Source of the DNA: Lolium rigidum
Lineage: Eukaryota > Streptophyta > Magnoliopsida > Poales > Poaceae
Assembly: GCF_022539505.1 (NCBI RefSeq)
Contig: NC_061510.1
Coordinates: forward strand, 32,823,047-32,887,046
Reading direction: 5' to 3'
Length of the DNA stretch: 64,000 bases
Shown one piece after another: positions 1-9,762 of this stretch (positions are counted from its first letter, which is position 1; every line of letters starts with the position of its first letter). A program made the translations under genes and the position numbers. The notes beneath the pieces were generated by a model, which saw only the letters and a list, made by a program, of their open reading frames with translations, was not told the origin of the DNA and ran no database searches.

Positions 1-3000
1 CACTTCCGATCGATCCCTTCACCTTTTCTCTGCGCCAGCTACACCTTGAGCATCGCCAGGATGATGCCTACACATAGCCGTCCTCGCCTTGCCCCTTCGA
101 GCGCCGGAGAAGCCATGTCGTCGAAGCACCCACGGCACCACCTTGGCTCTGTAAATAGAGCGATCCAGAGCACGAATTCTTCACAGCAACTCACTCTCCT
201 CCCATCCCTGCTTCTACTCAAGAAGTTAATTAGACACCACCTCGCCGGAGCAGCAGCAATTTCAAGCCGAAGTCCGCCGGAGCCCTGAGATCCTCGCCGC
301 CGATTGACGCCTCCCCAAGCTCCGCCACTGTACCAGGAGCTTCTTCACCCTCGCCAACATCGCCTCGTACCTCGCCATCGACCGCCGGCGGCCTGGTACG
401 CTCGCCGACCCCCTAGGCTCGCCGCCAGATCCTCCTCATCTCGCCGGAGAAGACGACGGTTGTGAGCCGTTGATCTGCGTTCTAATCCTACGCCCCACAA
501 TAGCTCATACCGATTCGGTTGTTAAACGTCGCTGACGGGTGGCCCCCACCTCGTCAGGCGGCCCACTCGCACCAGATGCTTGTTGGGCTGCGCTGTGTTT
601 TTTATTTTCGTTTCGGCCCATTTTCGTTTCCCGCGCGGCCCAAAATTTCAAACTTCGTTTAATTAGTTTCAGCTGAATTCAAATACTGGTGCCCACTTCA
701 AATTTGAATAACTTTCAAACTACGGCACCAAATTCAGCAAACTGCATATCTCTGGAAAGCCCATGAAATTATCTACACTTTGCCTCTGGTCTCAACCTCA
801 TAGCTTTTGTAGATTGTGAATAGAAAAAATAACAAATCAGATACTTTTTAGTTTTCAAATAAATATAGAAAATCAACCAATTTGAATTTTGAAGTGAATC
901 CAATTGCTATTATTCACATTTCACAAACTCTAATTTACTATGTAAAAATATAGTATAGGTTATGTACATGATCATGGGCTAGAAGCAAATTATTGGCTAT
1001 GTAGTCAATACTAGTCCATTTAAACCATTTCAAATTTTAGGAATTTAAATCTATGAGGTGTAGCACCTCATTTAAATCATTTTCTCAAGTGTATGAAGTA
1101 CTGTGATGACCTCTATTTTGCTTAGGCTCATACTTGCTCACTTGTGGAATTTAAATGAATATAGTATTTAAAATCACCATGGTTATTTAAATCACATGAG
1201 ATGATGAATCTCATTTAAATCATTTTTTTCAAAATGATAAGTGTGAATTGTTGACCTTGGTCAACATGTGATCATACATGATTATTTGAGAAGATTAAAT
1301 CTTAAGAAGATTCAATGAGAGGAACTTATTTCTCCAAAGAAATACATAGAAACCCTAATTCCAATTTCAATGAGATGAAATTATTTTTCCTAATACTAAT
1401 TAAGAAACCCTAGCATAATTGGTGAACAAATGTTAAGTAGTGATGCTAGATCATGTGTGTGAGCCAATAAGGCTAATTAAGTTTACTTCAGTGTTGTTTA
1501 GTGATTGTATCCTCGTATTCATTTATAGACGCTAGTACCGGAGGCTATCAAGAGGAAGAGGTCTTCTACCAAGAGGAAGAGCCAGAAAACTTTGATCACC
1601 TCACCAATGAAGGCAAGCTATTACCAATGCAAGCTAGACTAATGCAAGCTATTTTGGTTGCAAGCTTATATTTTGCAAAGTGCAAAGCTCTACAAGAGCA
1701 AGGCACCACTACATATTACTTTATGATCCTATCCCAAGTTTTTACTTTACAAGCTTTATTGGATTTTATTTATCAAAGTTACTTTTTGGATTTATGATTC
1801 TCTTGGTTTAGCTATGAAGTAGTACAAGGGCATCACCCTTAGATTAGTAAGCTCCAAGATGCTTAGCACCCCTCATAACTAGTTGCTAGTGCTCACTATT
1901 AAAAAGTGACTATTCTAGTTGGGAACTTATGAATTGAAATGACTTTGAAAACCTTGGAATGATGAGTCATTCTATTGAAAGATTTTTGAAGGTGAATATG
2001 ATCGGTGAATGACTTGGTGAATTTTACCAAAACTGATGGTTGGGTTCGGATGCCATACCATTCCAATTTTACAAGTACTCCCACAATACCTGAATCTGGG
2101 TAAGGCTTAGCTGGAAACTTATGTATTTTAGTATGGGTTCCCTCTGAACAAGCGTCATAGGGGTTATGCCGAGGCTGCCTCCATTGAATGTGAAATGACG
2201 TGAAATGAGGTGAATGTACTACCCAAGCCCTGTGCGGTCCCGGGTTGACGGTTTGTTTTCACCGGGAGGCCAAGCTCATGGGAGAGGTGCCTATACTAGA
2301 GTATGTAAATGAAAGGTTAGGATTGGTAGTTCGCGTACTGCGTACAATAAATCAGGGCCAGTTACCCCTGACGAACTATTGCAATTATTGTGGCACAAGT
2401 GTACAACCTTCGCAGGGTTTAACCTATTCGAATAGCCGCGTCCGCGGTCATGGACGATGAGGAAAGGCCATACTGTTCCGTCATCAGAACTTTTCGAAAA
2501 ATATGAATGGTGACTTGTGATTTGAATTGAAAGGTGACGTTGACTTTGAATCAAAACTGAGTTGTGGGAATGACACAAATGTTCCCACTTGAGTTAGGCA
2601 AATGAAGAGGCTTTGATTATTAAAGAGTTTATGAAATAAAACTGGCTTTAGGCAAATGAAACTAGAGCTTAGAACCCCCTTACTATAGTTGATAGTGTTT
2701 ACCTTAGTATTAGTTTGCGAGTACTTTAAAGTACTCATGGCTGTGTCCCTGGCTATTCAAATGGCCAGACTATGAAGAAGAGTACCAGAACCCGGAAGAA
2801 GGACAGCTGGACGTCTACGACAACTAGGATCACTCCTGACGTCAGCAGTTGCCTGTGGAATAGATGGACTACTACTACGCTATTTTGCTTCCGCTATGTG
2901 TTATGTAATGGATCAATAGAACTGCTATTATTGTAATGATACTGGATCATGTGATCCTTTATTTGTAAGACGATTATGTGTTGTAATGAATAATGTGTTG

Positions 3001-3096
3001 TGATATCAATCTATTATGTCTCGCAAAAACAATATTCCCGGGATTGCGAGGAATGGCATAATAGGCATCTCGGACTTAAAAATCCGGGTGTTGACA
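1..3096 (+). repeat. Element A 5' LTR (3' portion, truncated by window edge)
   Basis: It aligns along its length, in opposite orientation, with the two 5-kb LTRs of element E. It ends in ...GGTGTTGACA immediately before the primer binding site. About 1.9 kb of LTR should lie left of the window, judged from E. Positions 1-560 are GC-rich, corresponding to the transcribed leader part of E's LTR; a degenerate TATA-like GTAAATAG sits at 151-158 where E has TATAAATA. The rest is AT-rich and non-coding apart from the small conserved ORF near 1501-1641 (see findings). Confidence 0.85.
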
Positions 3097-3098
3097 AG

Positions 3099-3111
3099 TT
3101 GGTATCGAGCC
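3099..3111 (+). other. Element A primer binding site
   Basis: TTGGTATCGAGCC starts 2 bases after the LTR end. It resembles the initiator-tRNA-Met complement (TGGTATCAGAGC) but lacks one A. Element E has the identical variant, so it is either a family feature or the same systematic base-calling problem in both copies. Confidence 0.7.
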
Positions 3112-3324
3112 ATTGTTGACCTTAGGAGACCCTAGTTAGAATGGACGTTTGAAAAACTTAGTTTCAAAACCAATGAAGTGAATATCTGTGAAAATGTATT
3201 TCTCACTCTTACCCTTGAGATCTTTTTCAAATGTGAAATTCATGCCCTACTTTTTCTTGTATTTCTACATAAAAGTTTGCACACTAGATCACTTCTCTAA
3301 CTTACTTATCCTAATTTCTCACAG

Positions 3325-3798
3325 ATGGAGTACCAATGTGAGTCCTACCAGCTTGGTCACGGAGGAAACCTCATGTTCGAGAAGGATTTGAAACAACTGG
3401 TTGAGTATTTAGGACGCCTGTATCCCGAATTCTTCGGAATACCCCTCAACAATCCATCGGGAGGACAACCTCGGTGGGAAGTTACTACAAATCCGAGAGG
3501 AAAGCTTGGAGCCCCAACATGGGAAACCATCTGGTTTTCTGTAACGGGAAGCACTTGGAAGGAAGGACTAGTCAGAGCGATGCAAGAAGCAATTGCCCGT
3601 CTGTGCGGACAGAATATAAACAAGCTTGATAATACCCGCTTCATTTACTACCCAGGACATGACCCAATGGGAAGACCAGTAATCATGCCCCCGCACCCGG
3701 AGATGAACCACTATGTTGCCTACCTCGACTACATGTTGTACAAGACCCGCAAGGAGTTGGACAACGCCCTCGCCTTTCGCCAAGCACATTACCCGTGA
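3325..3798 (+). CDS. Element A leader ORF (157 aa, unknown function)
   Basis: This is an intact ATG-to-stop ORF lying between the PBS and gag. The protein begins MEYQCESYQLGHGG and ends LAFRQAHYP. I see no zinc knuckle, protease triad, membrane segment or signal peptide. It is mixed hydrophilic with several Trp, Tyr and Pro residues. Element E carries the same ORF (44855-45333), recognisably conserved from first to last residue but frameshifted. A separate sense ORF ahead of gag is not part of the canonical gag-pol layout; I do not recognise the domain and assign no function. It would be translated first from the genomic RNA, with gag starting about 280 bases downstream. Conservation of both ends in two diverged copies argues that it is a real gene of this family. 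Confidence 0.7.
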   Translation: MEYQCESYQLGHGGNLMFEKDLKQLVEYLGRLYPEFFGIPLNNPSGGQPRWEVTTNPRGKLGAPTWETIWFSVTGSTWKEGLVRAMQEAIARLCGQNINKLDNTRFIYYPGHDPMGRPVIMPPHPEMNHYVAYLDYMLYKTRKELDNALAFRQAHYP

Positions 3799-4077
3799 AG
3801 ATGAAGAATCCCCCCCTGAAGAGTAGTTTCATTTAAAGCACTTTCGTATGTGTGAGTTGCATCAGGATCCCCTTGTATCGTAGAACGAATGAATGGTTCT
3901 TCAAACCACCGGTGTGTTAGCTTTGTAATGTATGATGCTTGGCATGAATGAAAAAGTGTTGTTGGTTTTTACCCCTGCAACACTGCTCAAATTTTCAAGT
4001 TATGAACTTTTTTAAAACTTTAACAAAACAAACCATAGAAATTTCCCTCTTATCTTATCATCTACCTCAATGTTCAG

Positions 4078-4797
4078 ATGGCCCCACCAACCCGCAACAC
4101 CACCCAGGATGCCATGATGTAACTGCTGCAGACGATGATGGCAGACCGAGAAGTCGAAAGAGTTGAACGCCAAGCCAAGATTGCTGCACTGCAACAGATA
4201 GCTCAGAACAATCAAGGCGATGGAAACCACGATCACCCTGGATCGAAGCTGAAGAACTTTCAGAACACCAACCCTCCAATGTTCAACAAGACTGAAGAGC
4301 CCCTTGATGCTGATGACTTGCTCCAGACCATGGAGAACAACCTCGAAGTTGCGGGAGTGGAAGCCGCAGAAAAAGTACTGTTTGCCACCCACTACCTGTC
4401 AGGACCTGCCAGAGCCTAGTGGACAAGTGCCTGTGCAATGAATGCGGGACAAATGATGATGGGAAGAATTCAAGCTGAAGTTTAGCAAATACCATGTGCC
4501 CCAAGGACTGATCAAGAAGATGAGAGACGAGTTCCGTGAACTCAAACAGGGAAGGATGTCCGTGGTGGAATACCGTGACAGGTTTCTCACTCTGTCAAGG
4601 TACGCCCCGGATGAGACCGACACCAACGAGAAAAGGAAGGAGAGATTTCTGAACGGACTGCACGACGAGATGCAAACTGTGTTGGTGAACATTCCATTCG
4701 CTGACTTGGAAGCCCTCGTAGACTCAGCCATACAGATGGAAGGAAAGCTGCATCAGGCCAATGAGAACCGCAAGCGCAGAATGATGAACCAGAATGG
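4078..4797 (+). pseudogene. gag: Element A gag, first part (broken)
   Basis: Gag starts at 4078 (MAPPTRNTTQDAMM) by alignment with element E. Codon 15 is TAA (4120-4122) where E has CAA, a nonsense change. Beyond it the frame continues with a coiled-coil-like stretch (ERQAKIAALQQIAQNN) and the capsid-type core (PLDADDLLQTMENNLE), reaches another stop near 4417, and resumes in the frame containing FRELKQGRMSVVEYRDRF. This is a Retrotrans_gag-like domain. The gene is cut at 4797 by element B; the TSD AATGG is at 4793-4797 and 30521-30525. Gag would package genomic RNA in a virus-like particle in the cytoplasm; this copy cannot make the full protein. Confidence 0.85.
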
Positions 4798-5812
4798 TGT
4801 AGGGATTCGTTGCATAGAAAACAAAAAATTTCCTACCGCGAGAACGCAATCCAAGCCAAGATGCAATCTAGAAGACAGTAGCAAGGAGGGCATGATCGAG
4901 ACTCACCCTTGAAGATTTCCAAAGCCTACAAGATGAGGCTCTTGTTGCCGCGGTAGACGTTCACTTGCCGCTTGCAAAAGCGCGTAGAAGATCTTGATCA
5001 CGGTGCCACGAACGGGCAGCACCTCCGTAATCGGTCACACGTTCGGTGTTGATGAAGACGACGTCCACCTCCCCGTTCCAGCGGGCAGCGGAAGTAGTAG
5101 CTCCTCCTTGAATCCGGCAGCATGACGGCGTGGTGGCGGTGGCGATGGAGATCTCCGGCGGAGCTTCGCTAAGCGTTGCGGGATAGGAGGAGGAGTGGGG
5201 CGGCTAGGGTTTGGGGAGAGGGGGTGGCCGGCTACCTTGGGGTGCGGACAAGGTGGTGGTGTTGTGGTATCTGGCCCCCTCCACTTGGCCCCTCATTATA
5301 TAGGTGGAAGCCCCAAGTGTTGGACTACAAGTCTTCGAATAAGACCCCAACCCAAAACCTTCCATGTAGTAGGGAAACCTACCCAAGGTGGGAATCCCAC
5401 TTGGGGTGGGATTCCCCCCTTCCATGTGGGGGGTGGCCGGTCACCTTGGTGGTGTCCAAGGTGGACTCCCCCCTCTAGGGTTGGCCGGCCATGGGGAGGT
5501 GGAGTCCCTCCGGGACTCCTCCTTCCTTAGTGATTTCTTCCGGACTTTTCTAGAACATTCCGTAGAATCTTCCGGATCATTTTAAATCTTATAAAATGAC
5601 TTCCTATATATGAATCTTATCATAAACAACAAAGAGTCCCTAGCATGCCTCTTAACTAGCTTGTTGATTAATGGATGATTAGTTTCATAATCATGAACAT
5701 TGGATGTTATTAATAACAAGGTTATATCATTATATGAATGATGTAATGGACACACCCAATTAAGCGTAGCATAAGATCACGTCATTAAGTTATTAATAAC
5801 AAGGTTATATCA
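4798..5812 (-). repeat. Element B 3' LTR, truncated and internally inverted
   Basis: 4798-5620 is colinear with the first 830 bases of B's right LTR (28742-29570). From about 5622 the sequence switches to the reverse complement of 30230-30400 of that LTR, up to about 5793. It then carries a copy (5790-5812) of a 23-base stretch already present at 5707-5729, and runs directly into RT coding sequence. The RNase H end of pol, the PPT and about 0.7 kb of LTR are absent. Confidence 0.85.
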
Positions 5813-6660
5813 CGTCTTGATCTATCTCTATAAATCTTGATGCCTAATATATACGATGCTTCACCAAGGTCTTTCATTGAAAAACTATTATTCAAATAAC
5901 CTTTTACACTACTTAATAGTTCTATATCATTCCCAATCAATAATATGTCATCTACATATAATATCAGGAATGCTACAGAGCTCCCACTCACTTTCTTGTA
6001 AATACAGGCCTCTCCATGACACTCGTATAAACCCGAAGTCTTTGATCACCTTATCAAAGCGTCGGTTCCAACTTCTTGATGCTTGCTTCAGTCCATAGAT
6101 TGAACGCTGAAGTTTGCATACTTTGTCAGCATTTTTAGGATCGACAAAACCTTTGGGTTGTACCATATACAACTCTTCCTCAATGTCTCCATTAAGGAAT
6201 GCCGTTTTGACATCCATCTGCCAAATCTCATAATCGAAAAGTAGCTATTGCTAACAAAATCCTCACAGATTTTAGCTTCGCTACAGGTGAGAAAGTCTCA
6301 TCGTAGTCAATTCATTATAGAAGGTAATATTACCATCAGCATCTGTTTTTCTCTTGAAGATCCATTTATTCTCGACAGCCTTGTGGCTATCAGGTAAGTC
6401 TACCAAAGTCCATACTTTGTTATCATACATGGATCCCATTTCGGATTTCATGGCTTCTTGCCATTTGTTGGAATCTGGGCTCATCATCGCTTCTTCAAAC
6501 GTCGCAGGGTCCTCATCATTGTTATCCACAATCATGACATTTAGACAAAGATCATACCAATCAGGAGTGGCACGTTCCCTTGTCGATCTGCGACGTTCAG
6601 CAGTTTCCTCGTTCGAAGTTTCATGATCATTATCATTAGCTTCCTCTGTTACCGGTGTAG
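5813..6660 (-). pseudogene. pol: Element B reverse transcriptase (RNase H missing)
   Basis: The Ty1/copia RT lies in three overlapping minus-strand frames. 6281-6535 has the N-terminal WQEAMKSEMGSMYDNKVWTL region. 5948-6217 has [18 protein letters not shown] and [16 protein letters not shown]. 5813-5991 has the catalytic YVDD box in [12 protein letters not shown] and ends in GEASYILGIKIYRDRSRRD. Frameshifts lie near 6250 and 5985. Just beyond the YILGIKIYRD block, the point where RNase H normally begins, the coding sequence stops at the rearranged LTR. The product would copy element RNA into cDNA in the virus-like particle; this copy is dead. Confidence 0.9.
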
Positions 6661-7224
6661 GCGGTACAGGAACAGCTTCCGATCATCGCGCTACTCCGAT
6701 CAACGAGTAAAGATTCATCAATCTCATCGAGTTCTACTTTTCTTCCAATCAATTCTTTAGTGAGAAATTCTTTCTCAAGAAAGGTTCCGTTCTTAGCAAC
6801 AAAGATTTTGCCTTCGGATCCGTGATAGAAAGTGTACCCTATAGTTTCCTTAGGGTATCCTATGAAGACGCATTTCTCCGCTTTGGGTTCTAGCTTGTCC
6901 GGTTGTAACTTCTTTACATAGGCTTCGCAACCCCAAACTTTAAGGAACGACAACTTATTAGGTTTCTTATTAAACCATAATTCATATGGTGTCGTTTCTA
7001 CGGATTTTGATGGTGCTCTATTTAAAGTGAATGTGGCTGTCTCTAATGCATAACTCCAAAATGATAACGGCAAATCAGTAAGAGACATCATAGAACGAAC
7101 CATATCTAAGAGAGTTCGATTACGACGTTCGGACACACCATTTTTTTGTGGTGTTCCCGGCGGTGTCAATTTTGAAAGTATTCCGCATTTCTTTAAATGC
7201 ATGCCAAACTCATAACTCAGATAT
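6636..7224 (-). pseudogene. pol: Element B integrase, C-terminal half
   Basis: The frame reads from the insertion site of C (7224) through SERRNRTLLDMVRSMM, which supplies the third acidic residue (E) of the copia DDE integrase core. The copia-specific stretch NRAPSKSVETTPYELW and the C-terminal domain VWGCEAYVKKLQ...CVFIGYPKETIGYTFY follow. The N-terminal half is 10.4 kb away at 17644-18271; the two halves share the GATAT target-site duplication. The reading frame upstream of 7224 is an LTR read-through and not part of this protein. The end near 6660 runs into the linker before RT. Confidence 0.9.
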
Positions 7225-8390
7225 TGTTGACCACCAAAACCCACCGGCGAGTAGCGACGGGCAACACGTAGAGCCGGGAGGCTCCCAGAACTGCGGTGGG
7301 CCCTGGTCCCTCGAGCGACGGCCCGCAATGCTCCGGCACGCACGTCCGATGCTCGGTGCAAGGGCGTGCCACCTGACCTATACCTGGTCAGGAAGGTGAT
7401 GGATTGCTTCGCTTAGTTTCCTGCATGGCATACACGTAAACATTAAATACGAGCCTCGATCGGCTCTCAGGTTGTCCTGTGAATCGGCTCAAGGAGCCGA
7501 TCCACCCATGATTCGTACGAGATCTACGATAACATGGTGGTCCTGCTTGATCAATATTGAGTTAAAACGACCTACAACGATTTAGGGTTTTCACCACATA
7601 ATCGGAACATCCTACACGTGATTGAGCCTGGCAGACACGAAAGATGATAATAAACCAACCCTAGACAAGGCCTAAAAACCAACATAGAGTTGATTCCCGG
7701 AACATCTTCTCTAGGGCTAGCAAACTACACCCTACGTGCTACTGGATCCTTCAACCCGTTTGCAAAGCCTAACTATGTAGATATTAAACTAATCCTTGAA
7801 GAACAAGGAGCAATCATAACGGATCGGATCTACTAAACAAGGATCAAGCAAGGTGCTGCCCTTACACCTAAGATAGGTGTAAAGGCAGCTAGATGTCTAA
7901 GGGTAGCATAGATAAAAGCATATATCATGGTAAAACAATGCTAACCCTAACACATCTACGATAACTACGTTGCTCGCCATCAACAAGGCTTCAGCACGAG
8001 CAATGCATGAAGAACGAATAAACTTATACTGCCTAGATCGCAAGATGCGATCTAGACAGCATGGTGCTTACCCGGAAGAAACCCTCGAAACAAGGGGTGG
8101 CGATGCGCCTAGATTGGTTTGTTGTGAACGTGATCGTCTCCTTCTCAATAACCCTAGATACATATTTATAGTCCGTAGACTTTCTAACGTGGGAATAATC
8201 CCAACCGTTTACGAGCCAAATTCTACCTTTTAATCCTAACCGACACGTATCCTACTATATTTAAAGATACACGGGAAAACTAGCCCAAACTTATTGTACA
8301 AGGCCGGTTCATGTATATCTTCCGTGTATATTCTCCAAGCCCATCTTAATCACGGCCCACCTCTGATCCGGTTAAATTCTGGTGATAACA
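7225..8390 (-). repeat. Element C 3' LTR
   Basis: Element-strand ends are TGTTATCACC and GGTGGTCAACA. It contains TATAAATA (plus-strand 8163-8170) and, about 110 bases downstream on the element strand, a 10-bp perfect hairpin at 8033-8055. The adjoining polypurine tract, read on the element strand as CCAGGGGGGCATG, occupies about 8391-8405. Confidence 0.92.
8163..8170 (-). promoter_or_regulatory. TATA box in element C 3' LTR
   Basis: TATAAATA on the minus strand within GGACTATAAATATG; the same box is at 17416-17423 in the 5' LTR and 57785-57792 in element F. Its position in three LTR copies supports it as the U3 promoter of the family. Confidence 0.7.
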
Positions 8391-8592
8391 CATGCCCCCC
8401 TGGTTTTGGTAATGATAATTCCAAAACCACTCTGCTTTTTCTTCGTCGGGTCATGTTGTGGCAGAGCAGAACCGTCGCAGTATCCTTCATCATGATGCCT
8501 TGCCTTCTCAACTTCTCCGCGTGATCTGGCAGTTCTCTTTTTTTCCCTTTTGGCACCACTTCCTCGGGAACTGCTGTGGCATTAAACCTCCA

Positions 8593-8600
8593 CTATATCC
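8593..8600 (+). promoter_or_regulatory. Putative TATA element of the antisense ORF (element C)
   Basis: CTATATCC lies 92 bases upstream of the antisense ORF's ATG, in a block that matches element F upstream of its own antisense ORF (63881-63890). The surrounding shared text includes GGCACCACTTCCTCGG and CCACTATATCCCCTTTT. It points away from the LTR and into the element, so it is not the LTR promoter. Function is inferred from position and conservation only. Confidence 0.5.
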
Positions 8601-8691
8601 CCTTTTCTTTAACCGCGCCGAACAGTTCGCCTATTCATCCCTTTACTCTGTTCTAGCCATCGGCACCAAAAAATCCCCATCTCCTGTAGCA

Positions 8692-9186
8692 ATGTCTTCC
8701 TCTTCTTCCTCCTCCACCTCGTCGGATCTTTCCTCCCAATCCTTCTCTTCCTCATCCTCCTCCTCCCGCGAACCCACGCCGGAGTGGGTTCTGACCGCGG
8801 CGCACAACCAGCGCGCCCCAGAAGAATGGGACCAGGAGGAGCACAACTCCTCCGTCTGGTCTGAGGACGACAAGTCCTTGACCAGCGGAGACGATGACCT
8901 CCAGTTCCTCGCCGATGGGGAACTAGAAGAGGAGAGCGAGGATGACTCGTTCTGCTGGGACGACTACACTTCCTCCGAGGAAGAGGAAGAAGAGGAGGAC
9001 GACGACTCCCTCGAAGACTACCCGCCGGCGAAGCGCTTCCGCACCGGATCAGATGATGATGACGACGACGACGACGAGGAGGAGGAGGCTCCCAATGAGG
9101 GCTACGGGAGCAGCGACGAGGAGCCCACCGGCAGCAGCGCCGACGACAGCTCTGACGGCGACGACGAGGGCAGCGACGGCCCGTAG
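8692..9186 (+). CDS. Element C antisense accessory ORF (164 aa, acidic, Ser-rich)
   Basis: Intact ORF on the strand opposite to gag-pol, between integrase and the 3' LTR. The start at 8692 is chosen because element F's copy also begins MSSSSS at the same relative place; an upstream in-frame extension is not conserved. The protein opens with a poly-Ser segment (residues 1-25). A middle part with SVWSEDDKSLTSGDDDLQFLADGE follows, then several Asp/Glu runs, a basic PPAKRFR patch that could be a nuclear localisation signal, and an acidic tail. No enzymatic motif is visible. Extra antisense ORFs are a reported feature of some plant Ty3/gypsy elements, particularly the Tat clade; their function is unknown. 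The low-complexity code (GAG/GAC/TCC repeats) could inflate the ORF, but length (495 bp) and landmark motifs are shared with F. Confidence 0.7.
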   Translation: MSSSSSSSTSSDLSSQSFSSSSSSSREPTPEWVLTAAHNQRAPEEWDQEEHNSSVWSEDDKSLTSGDDDLQFLADGELEEESEDDSFCWDDYTSSEEEEEEEDDDSLEDYPPAKRFRTGSDDDDDDDDEEEEAPNEGYGSSDEEPTGSSADDSSDGDDEGSDGP

Positions 9187-9762
9187 AGTAGCATCTACTA
9201 GTATAGGTCTAGTAGTAGTAACAGATTGGTCAATAGACCTTTATTTTGTTCTTCCTCACTTGAGCAATCGGCTCTTTCTTTGTAAGAAATCCCCTCTATT
9301 AATGAAGAAAATATTCCTCTGTTAATTTTGCTTTCTCGTCACATTTGCCGATTGCCAAAAGAAGTCAACGCGCAAAGAGCCGATGGCAGGGCATCGGCTT
9401 TTACCATAAAACGCGATTTAAGGCCAAATCAGTTGCCTATTCACACGGTCAAACAGGTCCAATCCGTGTCCACGCCATTCTCAAATCTCAAACGTACAGA
9501 TTCAACTCCTCAGCAAATCCAATGGGAGAATCATCCCAAATGCCACGGTCTCTGGCCTGAAACTGATCTGTGAACCTGCTCAATTGAGCTTGTTCCTCTA
9601 GAGTCGATGGCTATGCATCGGCTTTTTTCATTATTCTGAAGTCGATGTCCGTGCATCGGCTGTACTGGTATCCATATTTCTAAAGTCGATGTCTGCGCAT
9701 CGGCTGTGATTTGTATATAAATTTTTTTTTACTGGCCGATTTTATGCATCGGCCCCCATATT
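9187..9762 (-). repeat. Element C 3' non-coding region with tandem CATCGGC hairpins
   Basis: No coding. From about 9595 to 9755 there are imperfect tandem units of roughly 40-60 bases, each containing GTCGATG followed by GCATCGGCT, which can pair as a short stem. Similar CCGAT/ATCGG words recur at 9264, 9350 and 9380-9400. Element F has two comparable units at 62521-62585. Confidence 0.75.

Noticed and set aside
46..288. 80-aa ORF at the window start
   Set aside because: Lies in the GC-rich leader of A's LTR and has no counterpart frame in E's LTRs.
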